Origin: a virus
Strand: one strand, 5' to 3'
DNA length: 27,315 nucleotides
IMG/VR virus record: IMGVR_UViG_3300042521_000446
Span: 1-27,315 of that record
Of this stretch, positions 1 to 7,936 are shown piece by piece (position 1 is the first letter of the stretch; each line of letters opens with the position of its first letter). Both the position numbers and the translations under genes were made by a program. The notes beneath the pieces are model-generated. The model was not told the origin of the DNA, did no database searches, and saw only the letters and a program-made list of their open reading frames with translations.

Positions 1-58
1 TCACACCAAAGGTGCGCGTGCCTTGGTAGTTCCAGCTAACACGGTCGCCGCGTTTCAC
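1..58 (-). CDS. 5' fragment of small DUF2945-like protein (runs off the window)
   Basis: The first 19 codons are visible, from a GTG that forms a GTGA overlap with the stop of the upstream 22-aa gene. The visible residues begin VKRGDRVSWNYQGTRTFG. This resembles the start of the small DUF2945/hypervariable-A1 family (K-x-G-D-x-V-S-W-N-Y), whose function is unknown to me. It is the most downstream visible gene of the leftward packaging/head operon. The rest lies outside the window, so length and C-terminus are unknown. Confidence 0.5.
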   Translation of the reverse strand, partial: MKRGDRVSWNYQGTRTFGV

Positions 59-123
59 TTTTTCTTGCCTCCTTTCTTAGGCATGGGCTTTTGAGGCTTG
101 GCTGGTCCGGTGTACTTAGGCAT
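55..123 (-). CDS. 22-aa basic small protein
   Basis: A 22-codon ORF beginning MPKYTGPAKPQ and ending in a lysine/glycine run (KKGGKKK). It starts 4 nt after the stop of the upstream 47-aa gene, and its TGA overlaps the GTG of the next gene as GTGA. Tight packing on both sides is the main argument that it is translated. Very basic micro-proteins of this type recur near phage head genes; nucleic-acid binding is possible but unproven. Confidence 0.55.
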   Translation of the reverse strand: MPKYTGPAKPQKPMPKKGGKKK

Positions 124-127
124 GGCC

Positions 128-271
128 TTAGCGCTTGGGTTTACGTTTGCGGCTTTTGCCGGCTTTTGCGTACGCGATGGCTGCCGCTTGGGCTGGCGTT
201 TTGCCGGCCTTGATCTCGCGGCGGATGTTCTCCGAGATGACCTCCTGAGACTTACCGCGCTTTAACGGCAC
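128..271 (-). CDS. 47-aa basic conserved phage protein (GTG start)
   Basis: A GTG-initiated ORF of 47 aa reading VPLKRGKSQEVISENIRREI, then KAGKTPAQAAAIAYAKAGKS and a terminal R/K-rich run. It matches a recurring small phage protein pattern (MPLKKGKS..vIs.NI..E.kaGkp..QAvAIAl), usually located near head genes. It overlaps the end of the MuF-like gene by 20 nt. A predicted central helix followed by a highly basic tail suggests nucleic-acid or head-interior association, but no function is established. The start is inferred from the family pattern and not from a strong Shine-Dalgarno. Confidence 0.7.
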   Translation of the reverse strand: MPLKRGKSQEVISENIRREIKAGKTPAQAAAIAYAKAGKSRKRKPKR

Positions 272-1475
272 CGTATCGAGCCCGCAACTGATCCAAGGTT
301 AGCTCTGACCCATCGTCGCGGACCAGCTTGGCGAGTGCGTTTTGCGGTCCATACTTTTCAGACAGCTTGCGAAAATAAGGGACTTTGCCCGCGCCAAGCG
401 CGGTTGCTTGGCGAGCTAGTAGATCGGCGTCCGTTTCTCCTGGCCGCTTTGCCTTTAGCCATTCTCCGTAACTAACGTTTGCCGGCACCATGCCGCCTGC
501 TGCAGCGCGTTTACTCGGCGGCGGCGGGGCAAAGCCTAAGGCGTCATAATCGATCACCGGAACGGTCGTGCTGCGACAGTTGAAGTGCTGCGGCGGCGTT
601 GGACCCTTGCCGTATTCAAACTCTTGGCCATCCAGCGCCCGGCAGATCGCGCTGGTGCGGGTGTCAAGCGTAGCGACGTACCGATAACGCGGTGTGATGT
701 CCTGGTTCGCCTCGTACACCTGCTGGCTGGCGGTATTGGCCACTTGATTGATGCTCGTGCGAACGAGGGCGATGACTTGATTGTCGGCTACGGCTGTTGC
801 CTGCCCGCCTGCGGCGATAAGCTGCTTGACGGTTTTGGCCTCCTCGCCAAACTGCAGGCTGCCGATCAGCCGCTTAGCAATAGCAGGAGTCGGCTCGCCG
901 GTCAGCAGTCCTTGGCGGACGACCTGCGAGAACCGCTCGGCTTGATCAACGGCAATGCCACGGAACGCCTTGCTGACCACCTCGCCATTGGGCAACGTGA
1001 TCGTGGCACCTTGGGCAGCGGTCAGGCTGAAAGTTGCCGGTGCGCCCTGCACTGCGGCGAACAGGTCATCACTAAGCGCCACCACGTTGATTTGGGTTGG
1101 GTCAGTTGTGACCACCGACTGCGCAAACTGCGGGCTGATCTCCACGGTGCGTACTGCATCACGGGCACCAGCAGGCAATGCACGTTGCAACTGATCGGCC
1201 ACAAACTCAGACTGCAACTGCGCGATGCCCTGCAGCTCGGTTGCGGTTATTTCGGTTGCGTCACCAGCCCAGGTTGCAAGGCTGTCCTTTAGCTGCGCAA
1301 GGATCGCCCGCAGTCTGGCAGCCTTGACCGGAGCGGCTAGCTCATCAATAGTGCGGAGCTGATTGACCGCATCAATGATGATGTCGTTATAGGCATTGAT
1401 GATGCGCCGGCCAACGCTATTGCTGAACCTGTTTAGGTCAATGGCGTTGCGGTATAGCGATTCTGGTGTTGACAT
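252..1475 (-). CDS. MuF-like phage head morphogenesis protein
   Basis: 407 aa. Residues about 262-308 carry the hallmark of the Mu gpF/SPP1 gp7 minor head protein family: RYVATLDTRTSAICRALDGQ, then GPTPPQHFNCRSTTVPV, with the paired cysteines of the fold (C278, C300). Family members are minor head proteins made next to the portal and present inside or at the neck of the capsid; some are linked to DNA injection. The N-terminal 250 residues are mostly helical and poorly conserved. The ATG overlaps the preceding stop as TAATG. The order terminase, portal, MuF supports the call. The C-terminal about 95 residues after the MuF motif show nothing recognised. Confidence 0.9.
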   Translation of the reverse strand: MSTPESLYRNAIDLNRFSNSVGRRIINAYNDIIIDAVNQLRTIDELAAPVKAARLRAILAQLKDSLATWAGDATEITATELQGIAQLQSEFVADQLQRALPAGARDAVRTVEISPQFAQSVVTTDPTQINVVALSDDLFAAVQGAPATFSLTAAQGATITLPNGEVVSKAFRGIAVDQAERFSQVVRQGLLTGEPTPAIAKRLIGSLQFGEEAKTVKQLIAAGGQATAVADNQVIALVRTSINQVANTASQQVYEANQDITPRYRYVATLDTRTSAICRALDGQEFEYGKGPTPPQHFNCRSTTVPVIDYDALGFAPPPPSKRAAAGGMVPANVSYGEWLKAKRPGETDADLLARQATALGAGKVPYFRKLSEKYGPQNALAKLVRDDGSELTLDQLRARYGAVKAR

Positions 1476-1684
1476 TAGATGATGCCTAGCTGATCGGGGC
1501 GGTACTGCGACCTGATGCTTACATCAGCACCACGGGCAAGGGCGCCGTTAACCGCTGCCGCAAAGGCCTCATAGCCATTTTGGCCGTCCTCGTACAGCAC
1601 CACTTGGTCTACCTCATCAGCCTTGCCGCCTTTGTAATACTTCATGCGCACAATGGCCAGGATGTTATCCGGCAGCTCGCACAT
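1475..1684 (-). CDS. Small hypothetical protein between portal and MuF genes
   Basis: 69 aa from ATG at 1684 (MCELPDNILAIVRM...), ending in a TAATG overlap with the MuF-like gene. The frame is open further upstream through the end of the portal gene. An alternative ATG at 1735 would give 86 aa (MIWVEPKKPRKP...) and a 38-nt overlap with portal. The shorter form begins just after the portal stop and is preferred, but neither has a clear Shine-Dalgarno. Content such as YYKGGKADEVDQVVLYEDGQNG looks like a small mixed alpha/beta protein. Function unknown; the position suggests a head-assembly accessory. Confidence 0.65.
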   Translation of the reverse strand: MCELPDNILAIVRMKYYKGGKADEVDQVVLYEDGQNGYEAFAAAVNGALARGADVSIRSQYRPDQLGII

Positions 1685-1697
1685 GGTGTAATCAATT

Positions 1698-3137
1698 TCA
1701 GGTTTCCTCGGTTTCTTCGGCTCCACCCAGATCATCACTGCTATCAACCAGTCTGTCAGGACGTCCAGCATCCGATAGGTCAAGCCCCGCATTGGATGTG
1801 GCCTCCAGCTCCTCGTCCACATCAAAGTTATCGCCCAACACGTCGCCTTCCGCAAGCTCGCGGAGCAATGTCTCCTGCGAGATGGTGCCAGCGGTGTACA
1901 GCGACAGCAGCGCGGCGATGTCCTGCGGTTCAAGGCGTGCGCCGAGGAAGTCACGGTTGACGTAGGCGCTGCCGGCGGCAGTGGCATTGCCGAGGTACTG
2001 CGCGTGAAACTGCAGGCAGTTGTCGATCATGTCCTGCATGTTTTGCGCAATCACCATCATGGTGCTGTCGCCTTGGCTGCGGTCAATGCGCTTTGCCTCA
2101 GCGGTCTCGGCGCTCAGCTTCTGACCTAGCACTGCGGACAGGCCAAGCTCATTGATCTGCAACGCAAGCTGCTCAAGCCGGCGGAACTGCGCCTCGAAGC
2201 TGCGGCCTGCTGGTTCGATGTACTCAGCGCGGCCTTCAGCAGGAAATGCAATCGCCTCGCCGGGTCCGGCTGATACTTCCTCAGCGCTTGACGGGAAGCC
2301 GAACAGCGCCAGCATGGGCACCGCTGAGACATGGAGGATATTGTCGAGGTCTGACTGGATCTGATAGGTCTTTAGGTTCAGCTCTGCGATGTCTTCCAGC
2401 GGCGGGCGCGACTCCATAAAACCATGCCGTTGCGCGTAGGCAATGCTGAACGGGATTTGGCTAAGGCTGGTGCGGCCTTCATCGACAACGGTGAACTCAC
2501 CGCTGTCCTGCTTGCGGTGGATGCGGTACTCGCCAGGCGTTAGGACACGAACCTGCTCGACGGCTTTCTCGCCAAACTCGCCATCTGGCACTGTGACCAC
2601 TTCCGATAGCCGCAACTGGGTCAGCACTTGCTTGCCCTCTTGCGTCTCGGTGCGCCAGCCAAGGATCTGCCGGGGCGTGTAGGTCACCCAATAGGGTCGA
2701 CCCCCATTAGCCGGTGCATCCACCAATGTACCAATGTGGCCATAACGGACCATTTTGCGGGCTGCTTCATAGGTCCAGACATTGAGGTCATTGCCTTGCA
2801 GGTCTACGTCGAATAGTTGCTCGCGGATTGCGTCGGCGGTGTCATCCAGTCGGACGGGCTTGCGGGTCAGCATGCCGGCCAACATGCGCTCTAGGCGGAT
2901 GTAATACGGCGGGCAGACGCTACGAGCTAGGCGGTTGTCGTAGGACTCGTCTAGCTCGCGTGGTTCTTGCGGCAGGTAACGGCGATGCTTCTTGCGCATG
3001 CCGTAGGTGCCCTGCAGCAGATCCTCGATCAGGATCCAGTGTGGCTCTTGCGCGTACCAGCTTGTATTAGGGTCATTGACCTTCGATACGGTGCGCTGCG
3101 CTAGCGGCCGGTCATACGCATTAAAGCCTGTATACAC
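1698..3137 (-). CDS. Phage portal protein (DUF4055-like)
   Basis: 479 aa. The N-terminus (W-H-W-I-L-I-E-D-L-L-Q-G-T-Y-G-M-R-like segment, then YLPQEPRELDESYDNRLARS and a segment ending LAGMLTRKPVRL) matches the DUF4055 class of dodecameric portals as I remember it. The central region has LNLKTYQIQSDLDNILHVSA and the characteristic GPGEAIAFPAEGRAEYIEP stretch. The C-terminus (QDIAALLSLYTAGTISQETL) resembles the portal clip/wing helices. The final about 40 residues are acidic. A portal forms the DNA channel at the capsid vertex and the docking ring for TerL and the neck. It lies between TerL and MuF-like genes, as expected. Assignment to portal is strong; the exact family name is from memory. 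Confidence 0.9.
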   Translation of the reverse strand: MYTGFNAYDRPLAQRTVSKVNDPNTSWYAQEPHWILIEDLLQGTYGMRKKHRRYLPQEPRELDESYDNRLARSVCPPYYIRLERMLAGMLTRKPVRLDDTADAIREQLFDVDLQGNDLNVWTYEAARKMVRYGHIGTLVDAPANGGRPYWVTYTPRQILGWRTETQEGKQVLTQLRLSEVVTVPDGEFGEKAVEQVRVLTPGEYRIHRKQDSGEFTVVDEGRTSLSQIPFSIAYAQRHGFMESRPPLEDIAELNLKTYQIQSDLDNILHVSAVPMLALFGFPSSAEEVSAGPGEAIAFPAEGRAEYIEPAGRSFEAQFRRLEQLALQINELGLSAVLGQKLSAETAEAKRIDRSQGDSTMMVIAQNMQDMIDNCLQFHAQYLGNATAAGSAYVNRDFLGARLEPQDIAALLSLYTAGTISQETLLRELAEGDVLGDNFDVDEELEATSNAGLDLSDAGRPDRLVDSSDDLGGAEETEET

Positions 3138-3166
3138 GACCGCTAACTGCTGACAATGATGTCAGT

Positions 3167-3310
3167 TTACGGCTTCAGCCCCTGATGGCAGGCCGGGTGG
3201 TTGTGATGCGCTTGCACGGCCTGGTCACGGCCGACGCTGATGCCAACGCCGTACATCATGAACAGCAGCGTCAGGGCTGCAAAGCGATTGAGCCAGGGGT
3301 TGGTGGTCAT
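3167..3310 (-). CDS. Small single-pass membrane protein
   Basis: 47 aa from ATG at 3310: MTTNPWLNRFAALTLLFMMY continuing to GVGISVGRDQAV. The frame is open further upstream, but that extension is GC-rich shadow sequence overlapping terL, so the internal ATG is preferred. Residues about 9-29 form one hydrophobic membrane segment, followed by a His-containing hydrophilic tail. It sits between terL and portal on the same strand. Holin or membrane-accessory roles are possible, but location away from the lysozyme argues against the main holin. Function unknown. Confidence 0.6.
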   Translation of the reverse strand: MTTNPWLNRFAALTLLFMMYGVGISVGRDQAVQAHHNHPACHQGLKP

Positions 3311-3381
3311 GGTTGGGATGGTAGGTGGGCGGCCGACTGGCCGTGAGCAAAAGATACCAGCGTTTGCCGCCGTGGTCAACC

Positions 3382-4731
3382 CTAGTAAAGCCGAATGCCC
3401 GTGCTCCGGCCAGCGCCAGCGTGCAGCGGGTTGAACTCGCGCCACACCAGGTAGCCGAGCGCGTCGTTCATGTGGTCAAAGCCCGCGTCCTTGTCCGGCT
3501 CGCCCTTGTCGGTGTAGCACTGCAGCTCTAAGCATTCGATGACCCGCTTGCAAGTTTCTGACACCTGCAACCTGACCTGCCCTTTGCCGTTTTCCAGCAA
3601 AGCCTGAACAGCAGCCACCCGATCACGAACGGGAGGATTTGCTCGCGGTGACTGGTTGGACATGCCATAGCTCTCAAGGATCTGCACATCGGTCTGGCTT
3701 GCGTTGGTGCTGCGGTTGCCGCCGCTGGCATCTGGGTAGGCGTACATCCGCCTATCGGGGTAGCGCCTGATCACCTCCTGCGCCAGTGCGTCGGTGTCGT
3801 GGGCGCCGCTGATCTCATCAATCACCAGCAGGCTGCTGCCAATCCTGATAGCGATCACCGCCGACATGTTGCCAACGTTAAAGTCAACGCCAACCCTTAG
3901 GGGTTCGCGGTCAGTATCCGGCAGCTCGCTGACCACATGCTTCGCCCGGTCGAAACGGTCATAGACCTGCCCGGTTGTCAGGTTGACAAACTCTCCGTCT
4001 AGGTACGCCCGCAGCAGGCTTGGGTCGTAGTTGGCTTCCAGCCGCTCGATGAAATCCGGTGGTAGGTGCGGATTGTCAACGGTGCGCATCTTGATCAGAT
4101 GCCGGTCAGGCCTTGCCTTGGCCTCGTCGCTGCCGAAGGTGTTCCACATCCACCGGAAGCCCTCTGGCGTCGATGCCGCGCCAAACTGCCGGACATTGCC
4201 GCTGCGGAGTCGGCCAAGGATTTTGGGGAATGCCTTATTAGCAATGCTGGGCGTCACCGTATCAATCTCATCAGCCAGCACCCAGGCAAGGTTTAAACCG
4301 ATGATGCGGCTCCAGTTCTCAAAGCTGCGGCACAGGATCTTGGTGTCACCGCCCGGCAGGTGCAGCATGTACTCCGGCAGCGGGCTAGCCCTGAAGGTGT
4401 ACGGGATGTCGTACGCCTCTAGAAACGCCTCGAAGTCCGTCTGCCAGATGTCGCGGATCAGCGGTCCGGTCGGCTCCATGACGCAGCCGATAAAGCCCTG
4501 ATTGACCGCCGCCAGCATCACCGCTTTGGCGCATAGCGCCCTGGTCTTGCCAGCGCCATACCCCGCGCTGATGCCAAGGATCTGCGTTGCGGTGTCATCG
4601 ACAAACGCAAGCTGGCCGGGGTGCAGGTCGCTTCTGATACGCGCAAGCAGGGCATCTACATCAGTCAGCTCACCGCCGTGGTTGAGCTGCATGAGCACAT
4701 GCCCTTCACGGGCTGCAGCAAGAATGCTCAT
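3382..4731 (-). CDS. terL: Terminase large subunit (ATPase/nuclease)
   Basis: 449 aa DNA-packaging motor. Walker A is GYGAGKT (57-63), Walker B is VLADEID (151-157), and the coupling motif is ASTPEG (186-191). The C-terminal RNase H-like nuclease shows GVDFNVGNMSAV (D283), VIDEISG (E306), YPDASGG (D334) and a final FDHMNDALGYLVW (D419, D423). These acids would coordinate two metals to cut concatemeric DNA while the ATPase drives translocation into the prohead at the portal. Start ATG forms an ATGA overlap with terS. Length is normal for the family. All catalytic residues appear intact. Confidence 0.96.
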   Translation of the reverse strand: MSILAAAREGHVLMQLNHGGELTDVDALLARIRSDLHPGQLAFVDDTATQILGISAGYGAGKTRALCAKAVMLAAVNQGFIGCVMEPTGPLIRDIWQTDFEAFLEAYDIPYTFRASPLPEYMLHLPGGDTKILCRSFENWSRIIGLNLAWVLADEIDTVTPSIANKAFPKILGRLRSGNVRQFGAASTPEGFRWMWNTFGSDEAKARPDRHLIKMRTVDNPHLPPDFIERLEANYDPSLLRAYLDGEFVNLTTGQVYDRFDRAKHVVSELPDTDREPLRVGVDFNVGNMSAVIAIRIGSSLLVIDEISGAHDTDALAQEVIRRYPDRRMYAYPDASGGNRSTNASQTDVQILESYGMSNQSPRANPPVRDRVAAVQALLENGKGQVRLQVSETCKRVIECLELQCYTDKGEPDKDAGFDHMNDALGYLVWREFNPLHAGAGRSTGIRLY

Positions 4732-5051
4732 GAGCAGAGCTGCGCCAGTTTGGCTGCGGTATTGATCGCACCAAGGGCAATGTGATACTGCCCAGCCCGC
4801 CTAGCTTCCATCTGCAAAGTGCTGCACTGGCTCAGCAGATCAGCCACCATTTGCGGGCGTTCAATGTCCCAATCAGCCTTGAGCTGGTCGCGGGCCATTG
4901 CGAGGTATTTATCGCAAGACCGTTCACCAACCCCCCAATTTTCGGCAGCATAGCGAACACAGTCAGACCTGCGCCCACCACTTGCAATGATGCGAGCAAA
5001 GCGTTGAGCGCGTAACTGAGTTTCTGCTTGTGTGCCCTTGGGGGCGGCCAT
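4728..5051 (-). CDS. terS: Terminase small subunit (putative)
   Basis: 107 aa, directly upstream of and overlapping terL by ATGA. Residues about 10-60 (LRAQRFARIIASGGRRSDCV, then a helix ending SCDKYLAMARDQL) look like the helix-turn-helix DNA-recognition part of small terminases. The C-terminal part is helical (LLSQCSTLQMEARRAGQYHI), as in the oligomerisation region. Small terminases recognise pac/cos sites and stimulate TerL. Sequence alone is weakly diagnostic; the position immediately before terL makes the call. Its ATG overlaps the methyltransferase stop as TAATG, coupling packaging to the DNA-modification/replication genes upstream. Confidence 0.8.
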   Translation of the reverse strand: MAAPKGTQAETQLRAQRFARIIASGGRRSDCVRYAAENWGVGERSCDKYLAMARDQLKADWDIERPQMVADLLSQCSTLQMEARRAGQYHIALGAINTAAKLAQLCS

Positions 5052-6238
5052 TAGAACGCCTCCTTTGTTTCCTCAAGGGTAGCGAGCTTGCCGGTAAATG
5101 CCTGCCACCGTTGAACGATCACGTCGCAGTAGGCGGGGTCGAGTTCCATGAGGCGGGCATGGCGATGCTGGCGTTCGCAGGCGATAAGCGTGCTGCCACT
5201 ACCGCCAAAAAAGTCAAGGATGACGTGTCCGCGTTTTGTGGTGGTATCAAGTGCCAGCTCAGCGAGGGCTACTGGCTTTTGCGTTGGGTGAACGTAATCC
5301 GTCGCACGGTCCTTGCCAATGTCCCAAACAGAGCCGATGCGCTTTCCGGTGAGGGATGCGCCCCTGTTGAAAACCAGCGCAATCTCATGGTCTGTCAAAT
5401 AGGTTTTCTGGAGGTCGCCAATGCCACCGCCGCCTTTATCCCATACGACCATGTTAGTCAAGGGTGCAAAGTCTTTAGTCGCATCTAACCACTGATCAAG
5501 GACTTTCCAGGTTGTCCAGATAAAGCAGAAGCCAGAGGAGAAGGCAGTGGCGAGTGGGATCCAGTCAGTGATGATCTTGTCATCGTTTTCCAGTACTGCG
5601 AACTTAGCTGACTTTGTTCGCATGTTGGATTGATAGCTCATCCCATAAGGCGGATCAGTGAACACCATGTCGGCCTTCTGCCCATCCATCAACCGCTCAA
5701 CAGCTAGCACGTCAGTGCTATCCCCGCAAAGCAAGCGGTGATCGCCAAGGATCCAGAGGTCGCCAAGCTTGGTGACCGGCTCTTCTGGCGCCTCAGGTAC
5801 ATCATCGGCATCGGTCAAACCCTCGGCGGGTAACTCCTCAACGGTGCCAAGGATCTCGGCTAGGTCATCGGCGTCAAACCATGGCGCTAAGTCATGCTCT
5901 GCGCTGAGCTGCTGCAGCATGTCCTTGTCCCAATCAGACAGGTCACTGGTGCGGTTGTCGGCCAAAGCGAGGCCGATCTTCTCGTCTTCGGTTAAGCCCG
6001 TGCGCTTGACAGCGATGATTTCGGTGCCATCGGTTTCGATGACCCGGACATTCTTGATGCCTGCTGCCTTGGCGCCTTCAATGGTGCCGTTACCAGCAAG
6101 GATGCGGTTCTCTTCGTCGATGACAATGCTGCGTGCGGCACCAAAACGCTGCAGCGACTCAGCAATGAGCTTGGCTGAGCGGTCTGTCCGCTTGCGGGCG
6201 TTTTTGTGATCGGACTTTAAATCCTTGATGGATGTCAT
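5051..6238 (-). CDS. ParB-domain DNA methyltransferase (N4/N6, beta-type order)
   Basis: 395 aa. Residues about 1-130 form a ParB/Srx-like N-terminal domain (IAESLQRFGAARSIVIDEEN, then RILAGNGTIEGAKAAG). The methyltransferase domain carries catalytic TDPPYGM (194-200), HPTQKPV (317-323) and the AdoMet-binding LDFFGGSGSTLIACE (341-355), followed by ELDPAYCDVIVQRW. DPPY before FxGxG is the beta-group order of adenine-N6 or cytosine-N4 methylases. It likely modifies phage DNA, for host-restriction evasion or marking. No partner restriction enzyme is adjacent. Start overlaps the dnaN stop as ATGA; its stop overlaps terS as TAATG. The specific base methylated cannot be told from sequence. Confidence 0.93.
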   Translation of the reverse strand: MTSIKDLKSDHKNARKRTDRSAKLIAESLQRFGAARSIVIDEENRILAGNGTIEGAKAAGIKNVRVIETDGTEIIAVKRTGLTEDEKIGLALADNRTSDLSDWDKDMLQQLSAEHDLAPWFDADDLAEILGTVEELPAEGLTDADDVPEAPEEPVTKLGDLWILGDHRLLCGDSTDVLAVERLMDGQKADMVFTDPPYGMSYQSNMRTKSAKFAVLENDDKIITDWIPLATAFSSGFCFIWTTWKVLDQWLDATKDFAPLTNMVVWDKGGGGIGDLQKTYLTDHEIALVFNRGASLTGKRIGSVWDIGKDRATDYVHPTQKPVALAELALDTTTKRGHVILDFFGGSGSTLIACERQHRHARLMELDPAYCDVIVQRWQAFTGKLATLEETKEAF

Positions 6239-7275
6239 TCTCTGATTTGCACCGGCATGACCAGGTAGGTCATACCAGTTTTGTCTGCTGGCTGCAATGT
6301 TACAGGGGTCGTGGCTGAATTGGCCGAAAGCAGCACGGCTTCGTTACCGCGCATGGCTTTGAGGCCATCAAGCAGGTAATGGACATTGAACGCCCATGCG
6401 CCGGTGCCGTCGCCGTCGTAGTCAAGGCGCTCCTTGCCATTGTTGGCATCAGCCTCGGCGGTGATGACCACATAGCCATCGACTGCAGTGAGCTTGACAA
6501 CTGAGTTGTGCGCCTCTGCGATCAGCGCGACACGCTCCAGGCACCGGGCAAAGCGGTGCCGGTCCAGGGTCATGGTGTGCTCAAAGCTGGCGGGCACCAG
6601 CGCTGCCACATCGGGGTACTTGCCATCAAGGATGCGGCTGTAGATGGTGATGCCATCACCGGCATCGATGACGGCCTGACCGGCTGCTGCTGCCACGGTG
6701 ACGGTGCGATCCTGCAGCAGCTTCATCGTGCTGGCGGGTAGCACCAGGTCAATGCCGTCTGGTAGCGCTACGGGGATGCGCATGAGCCGGTGGCCGTCAG
6801 TGGCCTCCATGTAGCCGGCTGCCATGTGAATGCCGGAGAGCATGGCCTTGCTGATGTCGGTACTGCAACACGGCAGGCAGGCGCGTACACCGTCGGATAG
6901 CGATAGCTCAGCGCCAGGTGCCTCTACAACGGGCATGGCGGGGAAATCCTCAGCATCCATCGCTGCAAGGCCGTAGGACGCGCCACAGGCCGTCAGAGCG
7001 CCATCTGACAGGGTGAGCACCTCGCCATCCTCAAAGCGGCTTACAAGCCCCGCTAGCAGCCTGTGCGGCAACGCGACGGTGCCAGGTGCCTCTACAGCTG
7101 CGGGGACCGTGACGCTGATGCCAAGGTCCAGGTTGAAGCCGGTGACGGTCATGGTTGCGCCATCGGCAGCAAGCAGGCAGCAGCTCAAGATCGGGTGGCT
7201 GTTGCTGGTGCTGATGGCTGGGGCAATGGTGCGTAGCGCATGGGCGAGGTCGCCCTGTGTGGTAATGAGCTTCAT
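6235..7275 (-). CDS. dnaN: DNA polymerase III beta sliding clamp (DnaN-type)
   Basis: 346 aa from ATG at 7275 (MKLITTQGDLAHALRTIAPA). Upstream codons are open, but this ATG makes an ATGA overlap with the DUF3310 gene and matches the family start. Three clamp repeats are visible: an N-terminal SNSHPILSCCLLAADGATMTV, a central SGIHMAAGYMEATDGHRLMR, typical of domain II (a T-DGHRL segment), and a C-terminal TGMTYLVMPVQIRE, matching the bacterial YVVMPMRL-type end that lines the partner-binding pocket. Length is slightly below the usual 360-370. The ring clamps DNA and tethers the polymerase. Clamp-encoding phages of this bacterial type are uncommon. No phage polymerase is in the window, so it would act with the host enzyme or with one encoded outside. 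Confidence 0.92.
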   Translation of the reverse strand: MKLITTQGDLAHALRTIAPAISTSNSHPILSCCLLAADGATMTVTGFNLDLGISVTVPAAVEAPGTVALPHRLLAGLVSRFEDGEVLTLSDGALTACGASYGLAAMDAEDFPAMPVVEAPGAELSLSDGVRACLPCCSTDISKAMLSGIHMAAGYMEATDGHRLMRIPVALPDGIDLVLPASTMKLLQDRTVTVAAAAGQAVIDAGDGITIYSRILDGKYPDVAALVPASFEHTMTLDRHRFARCLERVALIAEAHNSVVKLTAVDGYVVITAEADANNGKERLDYDGDGTGAWAFNVHYLLDGLKAMRGNEAVLLSANSATTPVTLQPADKTGMTYLVMPVQIRE

Positions 7276-7475
7276 TGGTGCAGGTGTGTGAGATACCAAG
7301 CAGCCTTGGCTAGGTCAATGTCGCCAGCCTTAAGCCTCTCGCGCCAGCAGTATTTCATAACATTGCCTTTGATGTAACCGCGCCATTCCTCTGGTGTGAG
7401 TGCTGCGCGGATTGCATCAATGCATTCAATGCTGCTGCTGGTGTAGTGACTTGGGTGGTCAACGGGATCCGACAC
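7272..7475 (-). CDS. DUF3310 family protein
   Basis: 67 aa: VDHPSHYTSSSIECIDAIRA, later YIKGNVMKYCWRERLKAG and DLAKAAWYLTHL. This is the conserved pattern of DUF3310, a small protein commonly found among phage nucleotide-metabolism and replication genes (V-x-HPxHY, ECID, GN-x-K-Y-x-WR). Complete with both halves of the motif. ATGA overlap couples it to dnaN. Biochemical role not established; association with deoxynucleotide metabolism has been suggested by context only. Confidence 0.88.
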   Translation of the reverse strand: MSDPVDHPSHYTSSSIECIDAIRAALTPEEWRGYIKGNVMKYCWRERLKAGDIDLAKAAWYLTHLHQ

Positions 7476-7671
7476 TGGCCGCTTGGGTGAGGTAAAGGAT
7501 TATGCGGTCGTAATCAGCGGCAAAGCTGGCGACCAGTTCAGCAGGGATGGGCACGCCGTCATCGGTGGCATTATCCACAACTGCGGCGGCATAAGCAAGT
7601 GCATGGTCCATGGTGTCGCTGAGGCGATTCAGGACTGGTTGCTGCTTGGGTGAGGTGTTGACGAGATCCAT
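7459..7671 (-). CDS. Small hypothetical protein
   Basis: 70 aa from ATG at 7671. A second ATG at 7611 would give a 50-aa product beginning MDHALAYAAAVVDNATDDGV. It overlaps the RHH gene upstream by 43 nt (or not at all with the shorter start) and the DUF3310 gene by 17 nt. Acidic, mostly helical, with no motif I recognise. Overlaps and codon-like composition support translation; function unknown. Confidence 0.6.
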   Translation of the reverse strand: MDLVNTSPKQQPVLNRLSDTMDHALAYAAAVVDNATDDGVPIPAELVASFAADYDRIILYLTQAASVGSR

Positions 7672-7904
7672 GTGATGACATAAGCGACAAGCTGCTCAAC
7701 CATGCGGCGTGGGATGTCCCCGCGCACATTGGTAAGCGCATCGGACACTAGCCGGTGATAACCAGCAACGGTAAGGCCACTGTCGCAATTCGACACCAAC
7801 GCCCGGCTGCGGATCAACTCCGCACGGGACAGCCCAGCCGCTGCGGCCTGCTGGTCTAGTGCCAACAGGTCAGGCTCTTCAAAACGGACTTTGACTTCAC
7901 GCAT
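7629..7904 (-). CDS. Ribbon-helix-helix (CopG/MetJ-like) DNA-binding protein
   Basis: 91 aa. The first about 45 residues fit an RHH fold: a beta strand REVKVRFEE, helix LLALDQQAAAAGL, then S-RAELIRSRAL, where the turn and second helix begin. RHH proteins dimerise and insert the paired beta strands in the DNA major groove. The remaining half is helical (YHRLVSDALTNVRGDIPRRM) and may be an oligomerisation tail. It is the first gene after the repeat-rich non-coding stretch at 7905-8190, so it is a reasonable candidate to bind those repeats. That link is inference. Confidence 0.7.
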   Translation of the reverse strand: MREVKVRFEEPDLLALDQQAAAAGLSRAELIRSRALVSNCDSGLTVAGYHRLVSDALTNVRGDIPRRMVEQLVAYVITWISSTPHPSSNQS

Positions 7905-7936
7905 CAGGCGGGCTCCAAAGGCGGCAGATTAGGGCA

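Noticed and set aside
585-1292. Long plus-strand ORF of 235 codons
   Set aside because: It lies entirely antisense to the MuF-like head gene; its composition is Arg/Cys/Leu-rich shadow sequence with no motif.
3311-3445. Longer N-terminus of the small membrane protein
   Set aside because: The extension overlaps terL and has no coding character; the ATG at 3310 gives a membrane protein of normal layout.
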